Assembly: GCA_003263775.1 (NCBI GenBank)
Contig: JYJJ01000079.1
Coordinates: 434,001 to 498,000, forward strand
Source: Vibrio maritimus
GTDB lineage: Bacteria; Pseudomonadota; Gammaproteobacteria; Enterobacterales; Vibrionaceae
Length of the DNA stretch: 64,000 nt
Direction: 5' to 3'
A program made the position numbers and the translations under genes. The notes under the pieces were generated by a model. It saw only the letters and a list, made by a program, of their open reading frames with translations. It ran no database searches and was not told the origin of the DNA. Below are positions 37,615 through 47,265 of the stretch, piece by piece (position 1 is the first letter of the stretch; each line of letters opens with the position of its first letter).

Positions 37615-38598
37615 ACTTTCTCCTGTTGAATGAGTATCTTGCGAAATTCCGATTTTCGCCTTTTTGGGGCAAGGCAGTTGGCTTCTCCAAGCCTTAGCCC
37701 TTGCTTAGAATTAGAGAGTTGTGGCTCGTCTATGTAGTCTCGTTTCACATACATATAAAGCCGAATATCGAGGCTCTCGCGCAGATAAGCTTGAACGAGT
37801 GATTTCATAGATTTTGCGAACTGCGCGTTGTTGAGTAACCCCAAATACTCAGTACGAGTTTTGGGGGTAATATTTATTTCAAGGGCTTTGAAAGTTTGGG
37901 TCCCGTCCCACCTAGCCAAAAACCCTGCCCCAAGCTCTGGTTCTGCCCTTTCTTTTCGCCTAACTTAGACTGGTAATTGGCGTTGATCCTGTAGAACGAA
38001 GAAGGCGCCACAACCGGGGTCACCGACAAAGAAAAATAATCACTGAGCAGACGTTTTAAGCCGTGCAGGTTTCGGCTTTTGTTCCCAAGCGCCAAACCGT
38101 GGCGAAGCATACTTGGCTTCGACTTTTCTTTATTGGCACCCGGTAATGAGAACATACAGGCCAGTGCCGCTTGCTGGGTTAAACGTCCTAAGACGTTATT
38201 TTCCGCCGCATCCTTCTCTTGTTTTAGCAACATGCTTTGATTGGTTTCGACGTGGGCTCTCAGTTCGAAATATCGTTGGTTAAACACATCAATAAACTTC
38301 TGCAGCGCGTTGTCATCTTGGTGCAAGCTATTCAGGAGCTCTGCATAGAGATAATCAGGAATGAGTCCCTTTGATCCAGAAAGCGCCTCTAAACCCAACT
38401 TGATACGGACTCTGTCGCTCTCAAAGCGAATACTGGTTATTTCCTCTGGCTTACCTTCAGGCATAACCTCAGGCGTCAGAGACAAGGGTAGCTTGCTACT
38501 GACATTCATCGCTCTCAAAAGTCTTATGACCTGAATAAAGTCAAAAGCATAGGCTGATGAACCAATTGGTCCTTTACGCGCTCTTGCATCATAGACAT
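37611..38598 (-). CDS. tssG: T6SS baseplate subunit TssG, two frameshifts
   Basis: About 329 residues when repaired. Baseplate wedge component acting with TssF, TssE and TssK. Conserved features: SSAYAFDFIQVIRLLRAMN at the start, QAALACMFSLPG, HGLKRLLSDYFSLSVT and TEYLGLLNNAQFAKSMKSLVQAYLRESLDIRLYMYV near the end. Breaks: near 38571 (one G missing; MQERVKGPIGSSAYAFDF when repaired) and at the TTT run 37895-37897 (one A missing on the minus strand; GTGPKTFKALEINITPK). The likely start is the ATG at 38598, inside the end of tssF, with GGAAG upstream; ATGs at 38592 and 38589 are alternatives. The stop overlaps clpV. Confidence 0.85.
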
Positions 38599-40361
38599 AG
38601 CTGACTTCCGTGTGTTTTAGGGAAAACTACGCCCGCTTTGTCGCTACCAAACCTTTCTACGGAAACCTGAATAAACCTATCGAAGCTGCAATACTGCGCA
38701 AAGACTGCATTCAAGATCTCCGCAAATACCGAGAAATCAGCACCCAGTATTTCATCATCCACCATCACCTTGATCTCTGTTCCTGAGGCAAAGATGCTTT
38801 GTCCATCAATCGTAATCGGCGCTATCAAGTGTTTGTATGAGACCGTTTTGATCGCAAACGCCTGTGGACACTGAATGGTATTACAACTGAGGCGCAGGAC
38901 ATCTTGGAGTGCCACCGTTGGCTCATCCGTTTGAACGAGCGTTGCGAAATTAGCATTCAATATCGCAAGGAAGCGCCATGTTAGTTGGTTGTCCAATGAA
39001 GGATATTGCGGTGCTGTTGGCGTCTTCACAACCGTAAAGTCACCGGGTAAATCAACGGCCGCCAGAGATTCTGCTTGTGTGCCTGTAGGAATCAAACAAG
39101 GAGTACGGCCATTGCAGACCATCAATTGAGTAGACAGCACCACTGACTCTTGGTCCATTGGCATCTGCGCATAGCTGACAGACAGATTCATACGTCTGCG
39201 CCCTTTGTGATCCCAGTACTGACTGCTCTGCCATTGAGGGGCATCACTGTCCGACCAATAGCCACTTTCATAAATGGGTGTTAATGGCACTTCTCCCGTA
39301 GAAAGTACTTCATTAACTGACTCAACGGAAACCACTGTGTAATGGTCTTGCTGCTGGGTATCTGCAATCACCGACATCGAGAGCTTGGAGAAGTCATAGC
39401 GAAGAGGTTCCCCACGACGGCGGAACAGGTTTAATGCAGGAACAGTATTAAGTTGTATGACCCCTGGCCCGAAAAGACTGAGGTACTCTACTGGTAAGTG
39501 CTGAATAAACAGGGTCAGGGTAACTTCATTGCTATCAAACTCTTGCAACCTTTCACCAAGGTTGTCGATTCGCATATAAGCCGCTTTATCCGGGAATGCG
39601 AAGTAGTCACGCAATATATCAAAACCTGTCAGATGCCCATCGTAGCTCGGAAGCCATGTAAAATCGGTATCCGTGACACGCGTTCTCAGTCGCGACGGCT
39701 CCACCGAAATCTGCTTGTCACTGTTCCAAAGAGTCAATGCTTCTGTGTTCAATAACAAAAGATCGATGAGCCCTCGAGAGCTACTTTCAAAGCCACGCAC
39801 ATAGAAATCAAAGTGCTGACTGCTAAGCTGGCTAAACGTCGCATCGGGGTCATTGCATTTAAGGGTCAGTTGTATTGCGGACTCTGCGCGGCGAAGATTA
39901 TTAGGGGTTGGAAAGTTAAACGGAGCCGTCGTGGCATTGATGTCAGAGATATGAAATGGCTCGACGACCAATTCATCCACCAACGTAAAAATCGATTCAA
40001 CGTCATCATGAGTCACAGCTAATTCCGAGCCTTTATCAAGCTTAATTGCACTGGTCGCCGCTTCAGTATCCACATCTAAATGGAATGGTGTGTAACTCGG
40101 AATCACCTGTAGGTAACCGGGATAGACAATATTGATGAGGTCTTGCAATATTTCTGGAAATTGCTCGTCTAAACGCTTTTCTGTTTTCGCATTTAGTAGG
40201 GCCGCTGCTTCAATAAAGCGGCTAATATTCGGATCTTCTTGATCACTTTGGTTCAAGCGCATCGACGCTGCGTGATCAGGGTAATCGCGACCATATTCGC
40301 CTAATGCGCTGCGAATGCTCGCCAATTCCCTTTCAAAATAGCTAAGAAGTTGATCAGACAA
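38589..40361 (-). CDS. tssF: T6SS baseplate subunit TssF
   Basis: 590 residues. Starts LLSYFERELASIRSALGEYGRDYPDHAASMRL, the family hallmark (YYxxEL..LR..G..FA..yP..A..L). Next is EDPNISRFIEAAALLNAKTEKRLDEQFPEIL and LINIVYPGYLQVIPSYTPFHLD. It forms the wedge with TssG and is a homologue of phage T4 gp6 in role. The C-terminus has the conserved PITIDGQSIFASGTEIKV and FAEILNAVFAQYCSFD. The gene is intact. It overlaps tssE (8 nt) and tssG (10 nt). Confidence 0.92.
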   Translation of the reverse strand: MSDQLLSYFERELASIRSALGEYGRDYPDHAASMRLNQSDQEDPNISRFIEAAALLNAKTEKRLDEQFPEILQDLINIVYPGYLQVIPSYTPFHLDVDTEAATSAIKLDKGSELAVTHDDVESIFTLVDELVVEPFHISDINATTAPFNFPTPNNLRRAESAIQLTLKCNDPDATFSQLSSQHFDFYVRGFESSSRGLIDLLLLNTEALTLWNSDKQISVEPSRLRTRVTDTDFTWLPSYDGHLTGFDILRDYFAFPDKAAYMRIDNLGERLQEFDSNEVTLTLFIQHLPVEYLSLFGPGVIQLNTVPALNLFRRRGEPLRYDFSKLSMSVIADTQQQDHYTVVSVESVNEVLSTGEVPLTPIYESGYWSDSDAPQWQSSQYWDHKGRRRMNLSVSYAQMPMDQESVVLSTQLMVCNGRTPCLIPTGTQAESLAAVDLPGDFTVVKTPTAPQYPSLDNQLTWRFLAILNANFATLVQTDEPTVALQDVLRLSCNTIQCPQAFAIKTVSYKHLIAPITIDGQSIFASGTEIKVMVDDEILGADFSVFAEILNAVFAQYCSFDRFIQVSVERFGSDKAGVVFPKTHGSQLCL

Positions 40362-40812
40362 TTTCCTGTCCCTCCATGGTCGCAGACTGGTTTGACAGGC
40401 TTATATTGGAATCAAAAAGAAAGACATGCTCGCCCTTCGCTGTCTCAACTTTAGCCATAATCGAAAAACATACTGCGTTTTTAGATTGGTCACTTTCTTG
40501 TACAAATACACTCACCTCTGAGAGCCTCGGCTCAAAGGCTTTGATCATACGTTCTAAGGCACGTGAAAACTGATCATGGTCGATTTGACTGCTTAAGCTC
40601 TGAGAATTGTCTAGGCCAAAACAATATAGTGATTGCTGTACTTCTGGGTAAGAACTCGCCACCAACCTCATTGGGGCTTCTGAATTAAGCAGTGTTGTTA
40701 ATTGGTAGTGAATCGCATCAAGTAGGTCATCTCCACCCTTTTCGTTCTGAGAGTAGTGATTAGAGTTACTCTTGGTACTTGCCTTTTTCACAAAGGTTTT
40801 CCAAAACATCAT
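40354..40812 (-). CDS. tssE: T6SS baseplate gp25-like subunit TssE
   Basis: 152 residues with the gp25/lysozyme-like fold that starts sheath assembly. The conserved part is the motif around ALERMIKAFEPRLSEVSVFV (residues about 86-107), where EPRL is the family signature, and the region before it (IHYQLTTLLNSEAPMRLVASSYPEVQQSLYCFGL). The first 25 residues are polar and variable. It overlaps both neighbours (TssF by 8 nt and the TssC paralogue by 4 nt), so translational coupling is likely. Confidence 0.9.
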   Translation of the reverse strand: MMFWKTFVKKASTKSNSNHYSQNEKGGDDLLDAIHYQLTTLLNSEAPMRLVASSYPEVQQSLYCFGLDNSQSLSSQIDHDQFSRALERMIKAFEPRLSEVSVFVQESDQSKNAVCFSIMAKVETAKGEHVFLFDSNISLSNQSATMEGQEIV

Positions 40813-42233
40813 GCGCGAGCCCTCGAAGTAAATAAAGAGTCTTCGCTACCCAGATCCGTAGAAAGGAGCACTTCGCCACACACGTTGTCAAATTGATACT
40901 GAGGTTGGATCAGAACATTACAAACATAACGGTCGCTTTCACCCTGAACCTCTTTCACCTCTACTCGACTTTTACTGAGTGGGTATTTGGCCATGGTGGC
41001 TTCATCGGCATTGAACAAGTTGCTCGTGTACTTCTGCAACCAATCATTCAGGTAAAGCTCACACTCTTCGGCACTTTGGAAATTACCAATCATTCCCCTG
41101 ATCTGCACCTTCAAAAAATGGGCAATGCGACAAATCATGAGTGTGGTTTGAATCTGGCCAGCGACTAGTTCAGCGTCATCTTTTGCTTTGTCCCAGATAG
41201 AGCGATTGCCTCGAAAGAAATACTTATCAGTCGTGGCGCTACGACAAAGAGGAATAAAACCTTGCTCGGTGTAGAAATTCCCCATATCGGTATACAGACT
41301 AATTTCAGGAGCAGGTTGATAGGTCGCTAAAGTGCCTTGACCATTGGTATGCACATTGACGAGCGCTCCCATCAGTTTGTCCTGCCAACGAGACTTCATG
41401 AAACCAAACCAGTTAATTCGATTAAACTCACGGAGCGCAGTGGATGCGAACAATATGGCAGCGCTTCCCCAGAGACCTTGTCTTATTTGATGGGTCTCCG
41501 AGAATATAAATGAGGTTGAAGACTGAGCACTGTACGCATTGCGTAAACGAATTTTAGGCATAGCGATACCAAGGAATCGAGCTTGGGTTAAACTACGAAG
41601 CCTTTGCCAAGCCACGTAATCCGGCCCTTGCAGGATCTTCTCGATACGTTGAGTATCAGATAACCAGTCAGCGCCCACTTCACCAAAAAATGCATCCTCA
41701 GGTGACAATACAAAGGGACAGAGACAAAGTTGTCCCAAACTTGCCAGAAGTTCAAGCGTGTAGAGATCGTCAAAGTCGGAGTCCACGCTCATTGAAATGT
41801 CATGGTCGACAACCATCATTCCGAACGGCTGTCCACCAGACGTATTTAGCTCTCGATTAGCAATTAAGTTATAGATCGCTGTGCGTTTGAGTGACACGGC
41901 TGTGTTGAGTTCATGAGAAAGCTCGTTCCAAGAGACATCAAGAAGCTTGATACGAACTTTCTGATAATTCACAGGAAGAAACGCCAGTGTTTCGACGCCT
42001 CTCCATGTCGCTTCTAGTTCGCTAAAACTGGGATGGTGGATGATGTTTGAAATCTGCGCCGACATTCGTCTATCGATTTCTGCGATCAAACGAGTCACGC
42101 CAGCAAAGAAAAGATCAGATTCCTTTACTAAGTCCTCATCCAATTGTGCGAGTAGCAACAAAGCATCTTTCAAAAAAGACGTATCATTGCTATCCAATTC
42201 GCAAAATTCCGTTTGCAGTTTCGGGTCAAACAT
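40809..42233 (-). CDS. Second TssC/EvpB-family sheath-like protein
   Basis: 474 residues, clearly a TssC paralogue: HHPSFSELEATWRGVETLAFLPVNYQKVRIKLLDVSWNEL corresponds to the first signature of TssC, GQPFGMMVVDHDISMS to GEPYGALIGDY, WSSAAILFASTALREF-like (WGSAAILFASTAL) and RIAHFLKVQIRGMIG to the late signature. It differs in many details from the neighbouring TssC and has its own sequence from start to end. Loci with two such genes are known (for example TssC40 and TssC41 of Agrobacterium), where both are needed. The role may be a minor sheath or baseplate element, here inferred. It is 33 nt after tssC and overlaps tssE. Confidence 0.82.
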   Translation of the reverse strand: MFDPKLQTEFCELDSNDTSFLKDALLLLAQLDEDLVKESDLFFAGVTRLIAEIDRRMSAQISNIIHHPSFSELEATWRGVETLAFLPVNYQKVRIKLLDVSWNELSHELNTAVSLKRTAIYNLIANRELNTSGGQPFGMMVVDHDISMSVDSDFDDLYTLELLASLGQLCLCPFVLSPEDAFFGEVGADWLSDTQRIEKILQGPDYVAWQRLRSLTQARFLGIAMPKIRLRNAYSAQSSTSFIFSETHQIRQGLWGSAAILFASTALREFNRINWFGFMKSRWQDKLMGALVNVHTNGQGTLATYQPAPEISLYTDMGNFYTEQGFIPLCRSATTDKYFFRGNRSIWDKAKDDAELVAGQIQTTLMICRIAHFLKVQIRGMIGNFQSAEECELYLNDWLQKYTSNLFNADEATMAKYPLSKSRVEVKEVQGESDRYVCNVLIQPQYQFDNVCGEVLLSTDLGSEDSLFTSRARA

Positions 42234-42266
42234 CCATCATCCCAATTAGCTATTAAAAACCGAGGA

Positions 42267-43744
42267 TTAACCCGGGATTTTCGTTACCATACGAACCGAA
42301 GTCGTCAACTCTTCGAGTTGTAGCCAAGGTCTTAGGTGCGCCACAGCTGAGTATGCACCAGGCTTACCAGGCTGTTCTACAACCGAGATCTGTGACTCAC
42401 AAAGCGGTGTTTTAGAGCGCTCTGCATTACCAACCGCACCTGAGTTCGTGTATTGGTCTATCCAAGTTTGCAACTGTTTCTGTACATCTGTTGCTTCAAG
42501 GTTAGAACCAAGCATGTCACGCCCCATCACTTTCAAGTAGTGTGCAATACGGCTACTTGCCATGATGTAAGGAATACGAGCTGAAATAGCCGCATTACTC
42601 GTTGCATCTGGGTCTGTGTACGTCTTCGGTTTTTGCGTTGTTTGACTACCAATGAACACGCCGTAGTTGGTGTTTTTGTAGTGAACCAAAGGCAAGAAAC
42701 CAAGGTCACTCAGCTCTTTTTCACGCTCATCCGTTAGGTTAACTTCGATTGGACATTGCTGTTGAATATCACCAGCGTCTGACTTGTAAGTTAGGTTTGG
42801 AAGGTTTTCTACTTTACCGCCATTGTCTAGACCACGAACAGCTGTGCACCAACCAAACGCCGTGTGTGCTTGAGTCATTTTTAGACCGAAGTCAAACGCA
42901 GCATTTGACCAAACAAGTTCAGAGTTGTTTGCAGGTTTCGGGTTACCTTCCGCATCAACATTGAGCTCTTCATATTCAAAAGCATCCGTTGATAGGCCTT
43001 TTTGACCATACGGAAGACGAGCTAGGGTTTGTGGCAACGTAAGCACAACGTAACGAGCATCGTCACTTTCACGGAAAGCATTCCAAGAAGCATAAGCTGG
43101 CGAATCAAAACCAGCAGCGACAGGTTTACCTTCATCAAACGTTTCAAATGAGTCAAACTCAAACATTTCAGGATTGGCCGCCGCGACAAAAGGAGCATGG
43201 CTCGCTGCTGCGGTTTCACCCATGTAGCGAAGCAACGCAACGTCTTCATCTTTATGAGAGAAAGAGTAGTCACCAATCAGTGCGCCATAAGGTTCACCAC
43301 CTGCAGTACCAAATTCTTTTTGATACAAAGCATCAAACAGTGGCTGCGGTCAACCGCTGGTGCGTCTTCAAACTGCTCTATGAGCTCATCTTTTGTGAAA
43401 TCAACAAGTTTGATCTTAAGAGATTGACCAGTTTCACTCTCACGAACCAATTTGTTTAATCCGCGCCAAGAGCCTTCCAAGCGCTGGAATTCATCATCCT
43501 GCATAACCTTTGAAAGCTGCTTAGACATCTGTTTATCGATCTGCTCAATCGCGTTTTCAATCGTCTTAGAGACATTTTTGTCCCACGTTACCGTGCCACT
43601 CAGAGCTTGCTCGGCAAGTACTGAAAACAGCTCTTTGGTTGTATCTGCAGGAGTCTGAGACGTCGCAGCAATCGCTCTATCGAGTACACTACCCGCTTCA
43701 GCTTCTGCGCCTGCGCCCGCTTGGGTTTCTAATTCAGAACTCAT
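42267..43744 (-). CDS. tssC: T6SS contractile sheath large subunit TssC (VipB), one frameshift
   Basis: Forms the sheath with TssB; about 492 residues when repaired. Signatures: MQDDEFQRLEGSWRGLNKLVRESETG, KEFGTAGGEPYGALIGDYSFSH, AYASWNAFRESDDARYVVLTLPQTLARLPYG, FGWCTAVRGLDNGG and SSRIAHYLKVMGRDMLGS. The frame breaks at GG 43342-43343: the upper ORF ends FEDAPAVDRSHCLM and the lower begins MYQKEFGTAGG; one added base joins them as VDRSPLFDALYQKEF. A 10-residue Ala/Glu/Gly-rich tract lies near the N-terminus. The start overlaps the tssB stop (TAATG). Confidence 0.92.
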
Positions 43745-44247
43745 TACTCATCTCCTTTGCTTTCGATGCCCAACTCACTAGAAAGCGCATTGATTTGATC
43801 TGCGCTTTGCAGTACTTCCTTAAGAAGTTTTTCTAAGTCGCGAGAGCGATCCGCTTTAGACAGCAACGTCTTTAACTGCTGACGCGTCTCAGCAAGTTTT
43901 TTGAGTGGTTCAATCTGATCAACCAGAGCATCTGGTTCAAAATCTTTCATCGAAGAGAAAGATAACGCGGCTTCAAACTGGCTATCATCGTCTTGCAGAG
44001 TGTTGTCTACTTTCAACTTCAACTCTGGACCAACTCGTTTTAAAACCGTGTCAAAATTATCTTTGTCGATTTGATAAAACGTTCTCTCTTCAAGATCTTC
44101 TCGATCTTCCTTGTGTGCAGAAAAATCACCGATGACACCGACAACAAAAGGCAACTCTTTGGTTTCTACAGCGCCGTTAGTTTCTACATCATAGGTAATA
44201 CTTACCCGGTTTTTACTTACACGTTTGTGTTGTGAATTCAAAGCCAC
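43744..44247 (-). CDS. tssB: T6SS contractile sheath small subunit TssB (VipA)
   Basis: 167 residues. Begins HKRVSKNRVSITYDVETNGAVETKELPFVVGVIGDFS, the VipA signature, and ends in a helical part (LETRQQLKTLLSKADRSRDLEKLLKEVLQS), the region that in VipA interacts with VipB and is bound by ClpV. Interlocks with TssC to build the sheath around the Hcp tube. Coupled to tssC through a TAATG overlap and 23 nt downstream of hcp. Confidence 0.95.
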   Translation of the reverse strand: MALNSQHKRVSKNRVSITYDVETNGAVETKELPFVVGVIGDFSAHKEDREDLEERTFYQIDKDNFDTVLKRVGPELKLKVDNTLQDDDSQFEAALSFSSMKDFEPDALVDQIEPLKKLAETRQQLKTLLSKADRSRDLEKLLKEVLQSADQINALSSELGIESKGDE

Positions 44248-44270
44248 GTTACTTCTCCCTGTTATTCAGA

Positions 44271-44795
44271 TTAAGCTGCCTTCGACTCTAGCTTGCCAGT
44301 CGTGCAGTCAAACTTAACGGTGTCACCTTTTTCGATCTTACCGCCGTCACCTTCTTGGTAATAAACCTTGGTTAGTGTTGTATATGTGAGTGAAAAGTCT
44401 TCTGTTGGCAGTTGACCATCTGAGCCAGAAATGTTGTAGCTCGCAATACGTGCTTTCTCCAAAGTAATCACTAGGTATGGATCAGCACCGGCACCGTCAC
44501 GAGATGGTTTAGTAAGCAGAATTTCTACTGTTTTACCCTCAGCACCCGGCGCGAATAGGAAAGTCGTAAGATGAGGTGATGCGCCATCAGACGTTCGGCT
44601 AATGTTTAGTGCATCCAGAGATACCATGCCTTTGTCCGCATTGTTCGCGTTACCGACATCGACACTAACACCACGGTTTGCACCCCAAGACATATTGTCA
44701 ACAGCAAAGAAACCTTTCTTGCCACCAATATCACCAATTGTTGCTGCGCCTTTAATGCTTGTTAGTCCATCAATTCGCATAAAAATAGAAGCCAT
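44271..44795 (-). CDS. hcp: T6SS tail tube protein Hcp (TssD)
   Basis: 174 residues, the hexameric ring protein of the inner tube, which is also secreted and can carry small effectors. Motifs: SIFMRIDGLTSIKGAATIGDIGGKKG at the start, NISRTSDGASPHLTTFLFAPGAEGK in the middle and PTEDFSLTYTTLTKVYY near the end, all typical of Hcp. The extended central loop (PSRDGAGADPYLVITLEKARIASY) is intact. It lies between tssA and tssB. In many vibrios, hcp is also present elsewhere with vgrG; only this one copy is in the window. Confidence 0.95.
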   Translation of the reverse strand: MASIFMRIDGLTSIKGAATIGDIGGKKGFFAVDNMSWGANRGVSVDVGNANNADKGMVSLDALNISRTSDGASPHLTTFLFAPGAEGKTVEILLTKPSRDGAGADPYLVITLEKARIASYNISGSDGQLPTEDFSLTYTTLTKVYYQEGDGGKIEKGDTVKFDCTTGKLESKAA

Positions 44796-44842
44796 GATTG
44801 TTCCCTTTTGTATATGTAGTCATTTATGACTGTGAGTAACGA

Positions 44843-46150
44843 TTACCACTCGATGTTTGAAAGCCCTGAATCAACGTTACTTTCAGTTATCGTGGTTGTT
44901 TCCTTCGGTTTTACTTCTTCCTGAACCGGTTCAATAGGCGCTACTGCTTGAGGCACCGCAGCCACGCTATGCGTCGCTTTATGCTCTGCGCTTTCCAGCC
45001 CAGCCAAATGTTCGATACGCTGATGTACGGCGCTATTGTCGCCGACCAGCTCTTCGAGTAATTCTGGTAATGACATCCCTCCCCAACGTATAGCCCTTTT
45101 CAACAGCAAGTAAATTGGGCTGTGTGGCTCGTATTCCAAAAAGTAGTCTGCAATAGACTGTAAGTTTGCTAGCGCTTGTTCTCTGGTCGCCACACCACCA
45201 GTTGGTAATGCAGTAATGTTTAGTGATGCTTGCTGTGTCGTTGTTACTGGTGTTTCTGAGCCCCCTTCCGTTGCGTTTGTCATCGGCTCTGAAACTTCTT
45301 CCGAAACCACCTGAGGCTCCAGTGCTGTCAGAACGGGTTCCGGATCTAAGGGCCAATGTGCAAACTGCTCACCAACTAAAAACCGTAGTGAGGAAATCAG
45401 TCTTTCAATCGCATCCTTTACAAACTTGAAACTCAACGGTGTCGCACCAGCTTCGCGACACTTCTCTGACAACGATGTTTCCAAACGAACCAAAGCATCG
45501 AGAGCGCTTCCCAATGCTCTAATTCTTTCTTCTACCTCAGATTTTTCGTGGCCATATGCAATTACTGCCTCATCTTTTAGATTAGACAAACTTCCGTTTT
45601 TTTCCGCCTTGTAAAAACGACCAAAGTCGATATCTCCAACCAAAGACAACATTTGGAGTGGCATATAAAGTAAGCCACTCTCAGCAGTATCACCGACAAG
45701 TTGTAATAGCGGCTTGATACGATGTTCGATGATTTCGACGGCTTGCTCTTGCTCTGTTTCACCCTTACGCTTTTTCTCCGGTAACATTGGATGAAGAGTT
45801 GACCAAAAGTTTTCGACTACCGCTTCCATAGAAATCAACGCACCACTTAAGTTCTTAAATGGATCAGCCGTAAAAAGCTGCGCGACGGTAAACCATGAAA
45901 AGATCTCAAGATCTTTCGATTTAGTCGCGAGGCAAAGATGACAGGATTCTGAAAGCTTGTTCCAATTGGTGAAATTGGCATCAACGAGTTCTGCATCTTC
46001 CACCGCATCAGGCACTTCAACAAGTTGCCTAAATGACGATTGCGCCATATTGAACTCATTGCGATAGCCACGAAACAAAGAGCGGTTATCTTTTAGATAT
46101 TCACCACTTGGGGCTTCATCTGAAATAGGTGCCAATAAATCATCAAACAT
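44843..46150 (-). CDS. tssA: T6SS assembly protein TssA (ImpA family)
   Basis: 435 residues. The N-terminal ImpA_N region runs through about residue 120 (MFDDLLAPISDEAPSGEYLKDN, then LEIFSWFTVAQLFTADPFKNLSGALISMEAVVENFWSTLHPML). The middle is helical. The C-terminal VasJ-like module is TREQALANLQSIADYFLEYEPHSPIYLLLKRAIRWGGMSLPELLEELVG. TssA caps the growing tail and organises tube and sheath polymerisation. The end carries a Pro/Glu/Thr-rich tail. It is 14 nt after the putative effector gene and 47 nt before hcp. Confidence 0.92.
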   Translation of the reverse strand: MFDDLLAPISDEAPSGEYLKDNRSLFRGYRNEFNMAQSSFRQLVEVPDAVEDAELVDANFTNWNKLSESCHLCLATKSKDLEIFSWFTVAQLFTADPFKNLSGALISMEAVVENFWSTLHPMLPEKKRKGETEQEQAVEIIEHRIKPLLQLVGDTAESGLLYMPLQMLSLVGDIDFGRFYKAEKNGSLSNLKDEAVIAYGHEKSEVEERIRALGSALDALVRLETSLSEKCREAGATPLSFKFVKDAIERLISSLRFLVGEQFAHWPLDPEPVLTALEPQVVSEEVSEPMTNATEGGSETPVTTTQQASLNITALPTGGVATREQALANLQSIADYFLEYEPHSPIYLLLKRAIRWGGMSLPELLEELVGDNSAVHQRIEHLAGLESAEHKATHSVAAVPQAVAPIEPVQEEVKPKETTTITESNVDSGLSNIEW

Positions 46151-46163
46151 CGACTAACTACTC

Positions 46164-47216
46164 CTATTTCTCGTGGAAGCTTGCAGCAGTGCCTGTGATT
46201 CCAGGCTTGTTCTGTGACTTGGTGAAATTTGACCAGACAAAACAGGCTAGATAGGCAATTGCCCATGCTTGAGCGGGTCCACTATCTTGGCTTTCTTCCT
46301 TTTTCCAGTTGTACTTGCCACATCGAATAATCAGCGGCTGGGTACGATTTTTATAATCGTAATGCTTTTCAGAAGGCAAACTCTCGCATTCCTTAGAGGA
46401 TGGTAGTTTGAACTTGTTGGAAATCATCTTGGACAAGATATTGGTGGCCAAAAGTACTTTTTTGTCCCCCTCTGCCAAACTACGACAGTGCGTAATCGCG
46501 GTTCTGAGTTTGTTAGCTACTTTACCGGAAATATTTGCAGGAACCGTAATGACACATTTACGATTGTTCCATACAAATTTTTCTTCACCGTCGATGCGCG
46601 CTAGGCGAGAAAGGTTATAAAAAGCGTGACCATAGGCTTTACCCCAAACCATCTGCCCAACATTAAGCTGTAGTTCAACAATATGTGGGATCTTTCGTTT
46701 GCCGGTAGGCTTGCCATCCACTGTTGTTGAAAAATCAATCTCAACCTGAAGGAAAAACTTTACATCTTTGTACTGATCTTGAATGCCCAAACCCCAAAGA
46801 TCCTTTACCGCTTTGCCGTGCAAATCTTTGATTGCTTCAAACTCCGGAGTCATAGATATGTAGTCTCTAAAAGCATTCATTTGAGCGATAGTGCTAAACA
46901 CAATTGTCGCGCGAGAGATGTCCTTTACTTGAAGTGGTATTTTCGAAGCCTTTTTATCCGTCTTTGGATCATCCCAATTGGAAATACCGCATTTAGCCGC
47001 AATACGTTCCCGAGTTTTGAGCGGTCCTCGGTCGTACTTAATCGGTTTACCACTTTCGTTTTTTACCGTATTCGACAAGTGCTGCATAAATTTGTGTAGC
47101 TTAGGATCGGCAAGCTTGGCTTGTTCGACTAGTTCTTCGATTTGCTCGCGTGGATGATCATTATCCCAAAACGTTGTTTGTGAAATGTGACCTTCAATAG
47201 TATATGGTGGTGGCAT
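46164..47216 (-). CDS. Putative T6SS effector with RelA/SpoT-like fold
   Basis: 350 residues, not a T6SS structural family I know. Its middle follows the spacing of (p)ppGpp synthetase domains: a basic strand start R63-GPLK67-TR..AAK75 (compare the ATP-binding R/K cluster), VKD99-ISR102-ATIVF (compare IxDIxGxRI), QYKDVKFFLQVEI at 148-160 (compare GYRGxHxxV), IVE181-LQ183-LNVGQM (compare the E-x-Q-I-R motif) and GKAYGH197-AFY200. No signal peptide or membrane segment. Gene order is vgrG, adaptor-like gene, PAAR, then this gene, and GGAGG precedes the ATG. A T6SS toxin of this fold is known (Tas1 of Pseudomonas, a (p)ppApp synthetase). The EIQIR arginine is Asn here, and no immunity gene is recognised next to it. 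Both leave the function open. Confidence 0.45.
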   Translation of the reverse strand: MPPPYTIEGHISQTTFWDNDHPREQIEELVEQAKLADPKLHKFMQHLSNTVKNESGKPIKYDRGPLKTRERIAAKCGISNWDDPKTDKKASKIPLQVKDISRATIVFSTIAQMNAFRDYISMTPEFEAIKDLHGKAVKDLWGLGIQDQYKDVKFFLQVEIDFSTTVDGKPTGKRKIPHIVELQLNVGQMVWGKAYGHAFYNLSRLARIDGEEKFVWNNRKCVITVPANISGKVANKLRTAITHCRSLAEGDKKVLLATNILSKMISNKFKLPSSKECESLPSEKHYDYKNRTQPLIIRCGKYNWKKEESQDSGPAQAWAIAYLACFVWSNFTKSQNKPGITGTAASFHEK

Positions 47217-47265
47217 GGTTCCCTCCGCTCCACTTGGTCCAATTTAATTCGAATTACGTTCTATT

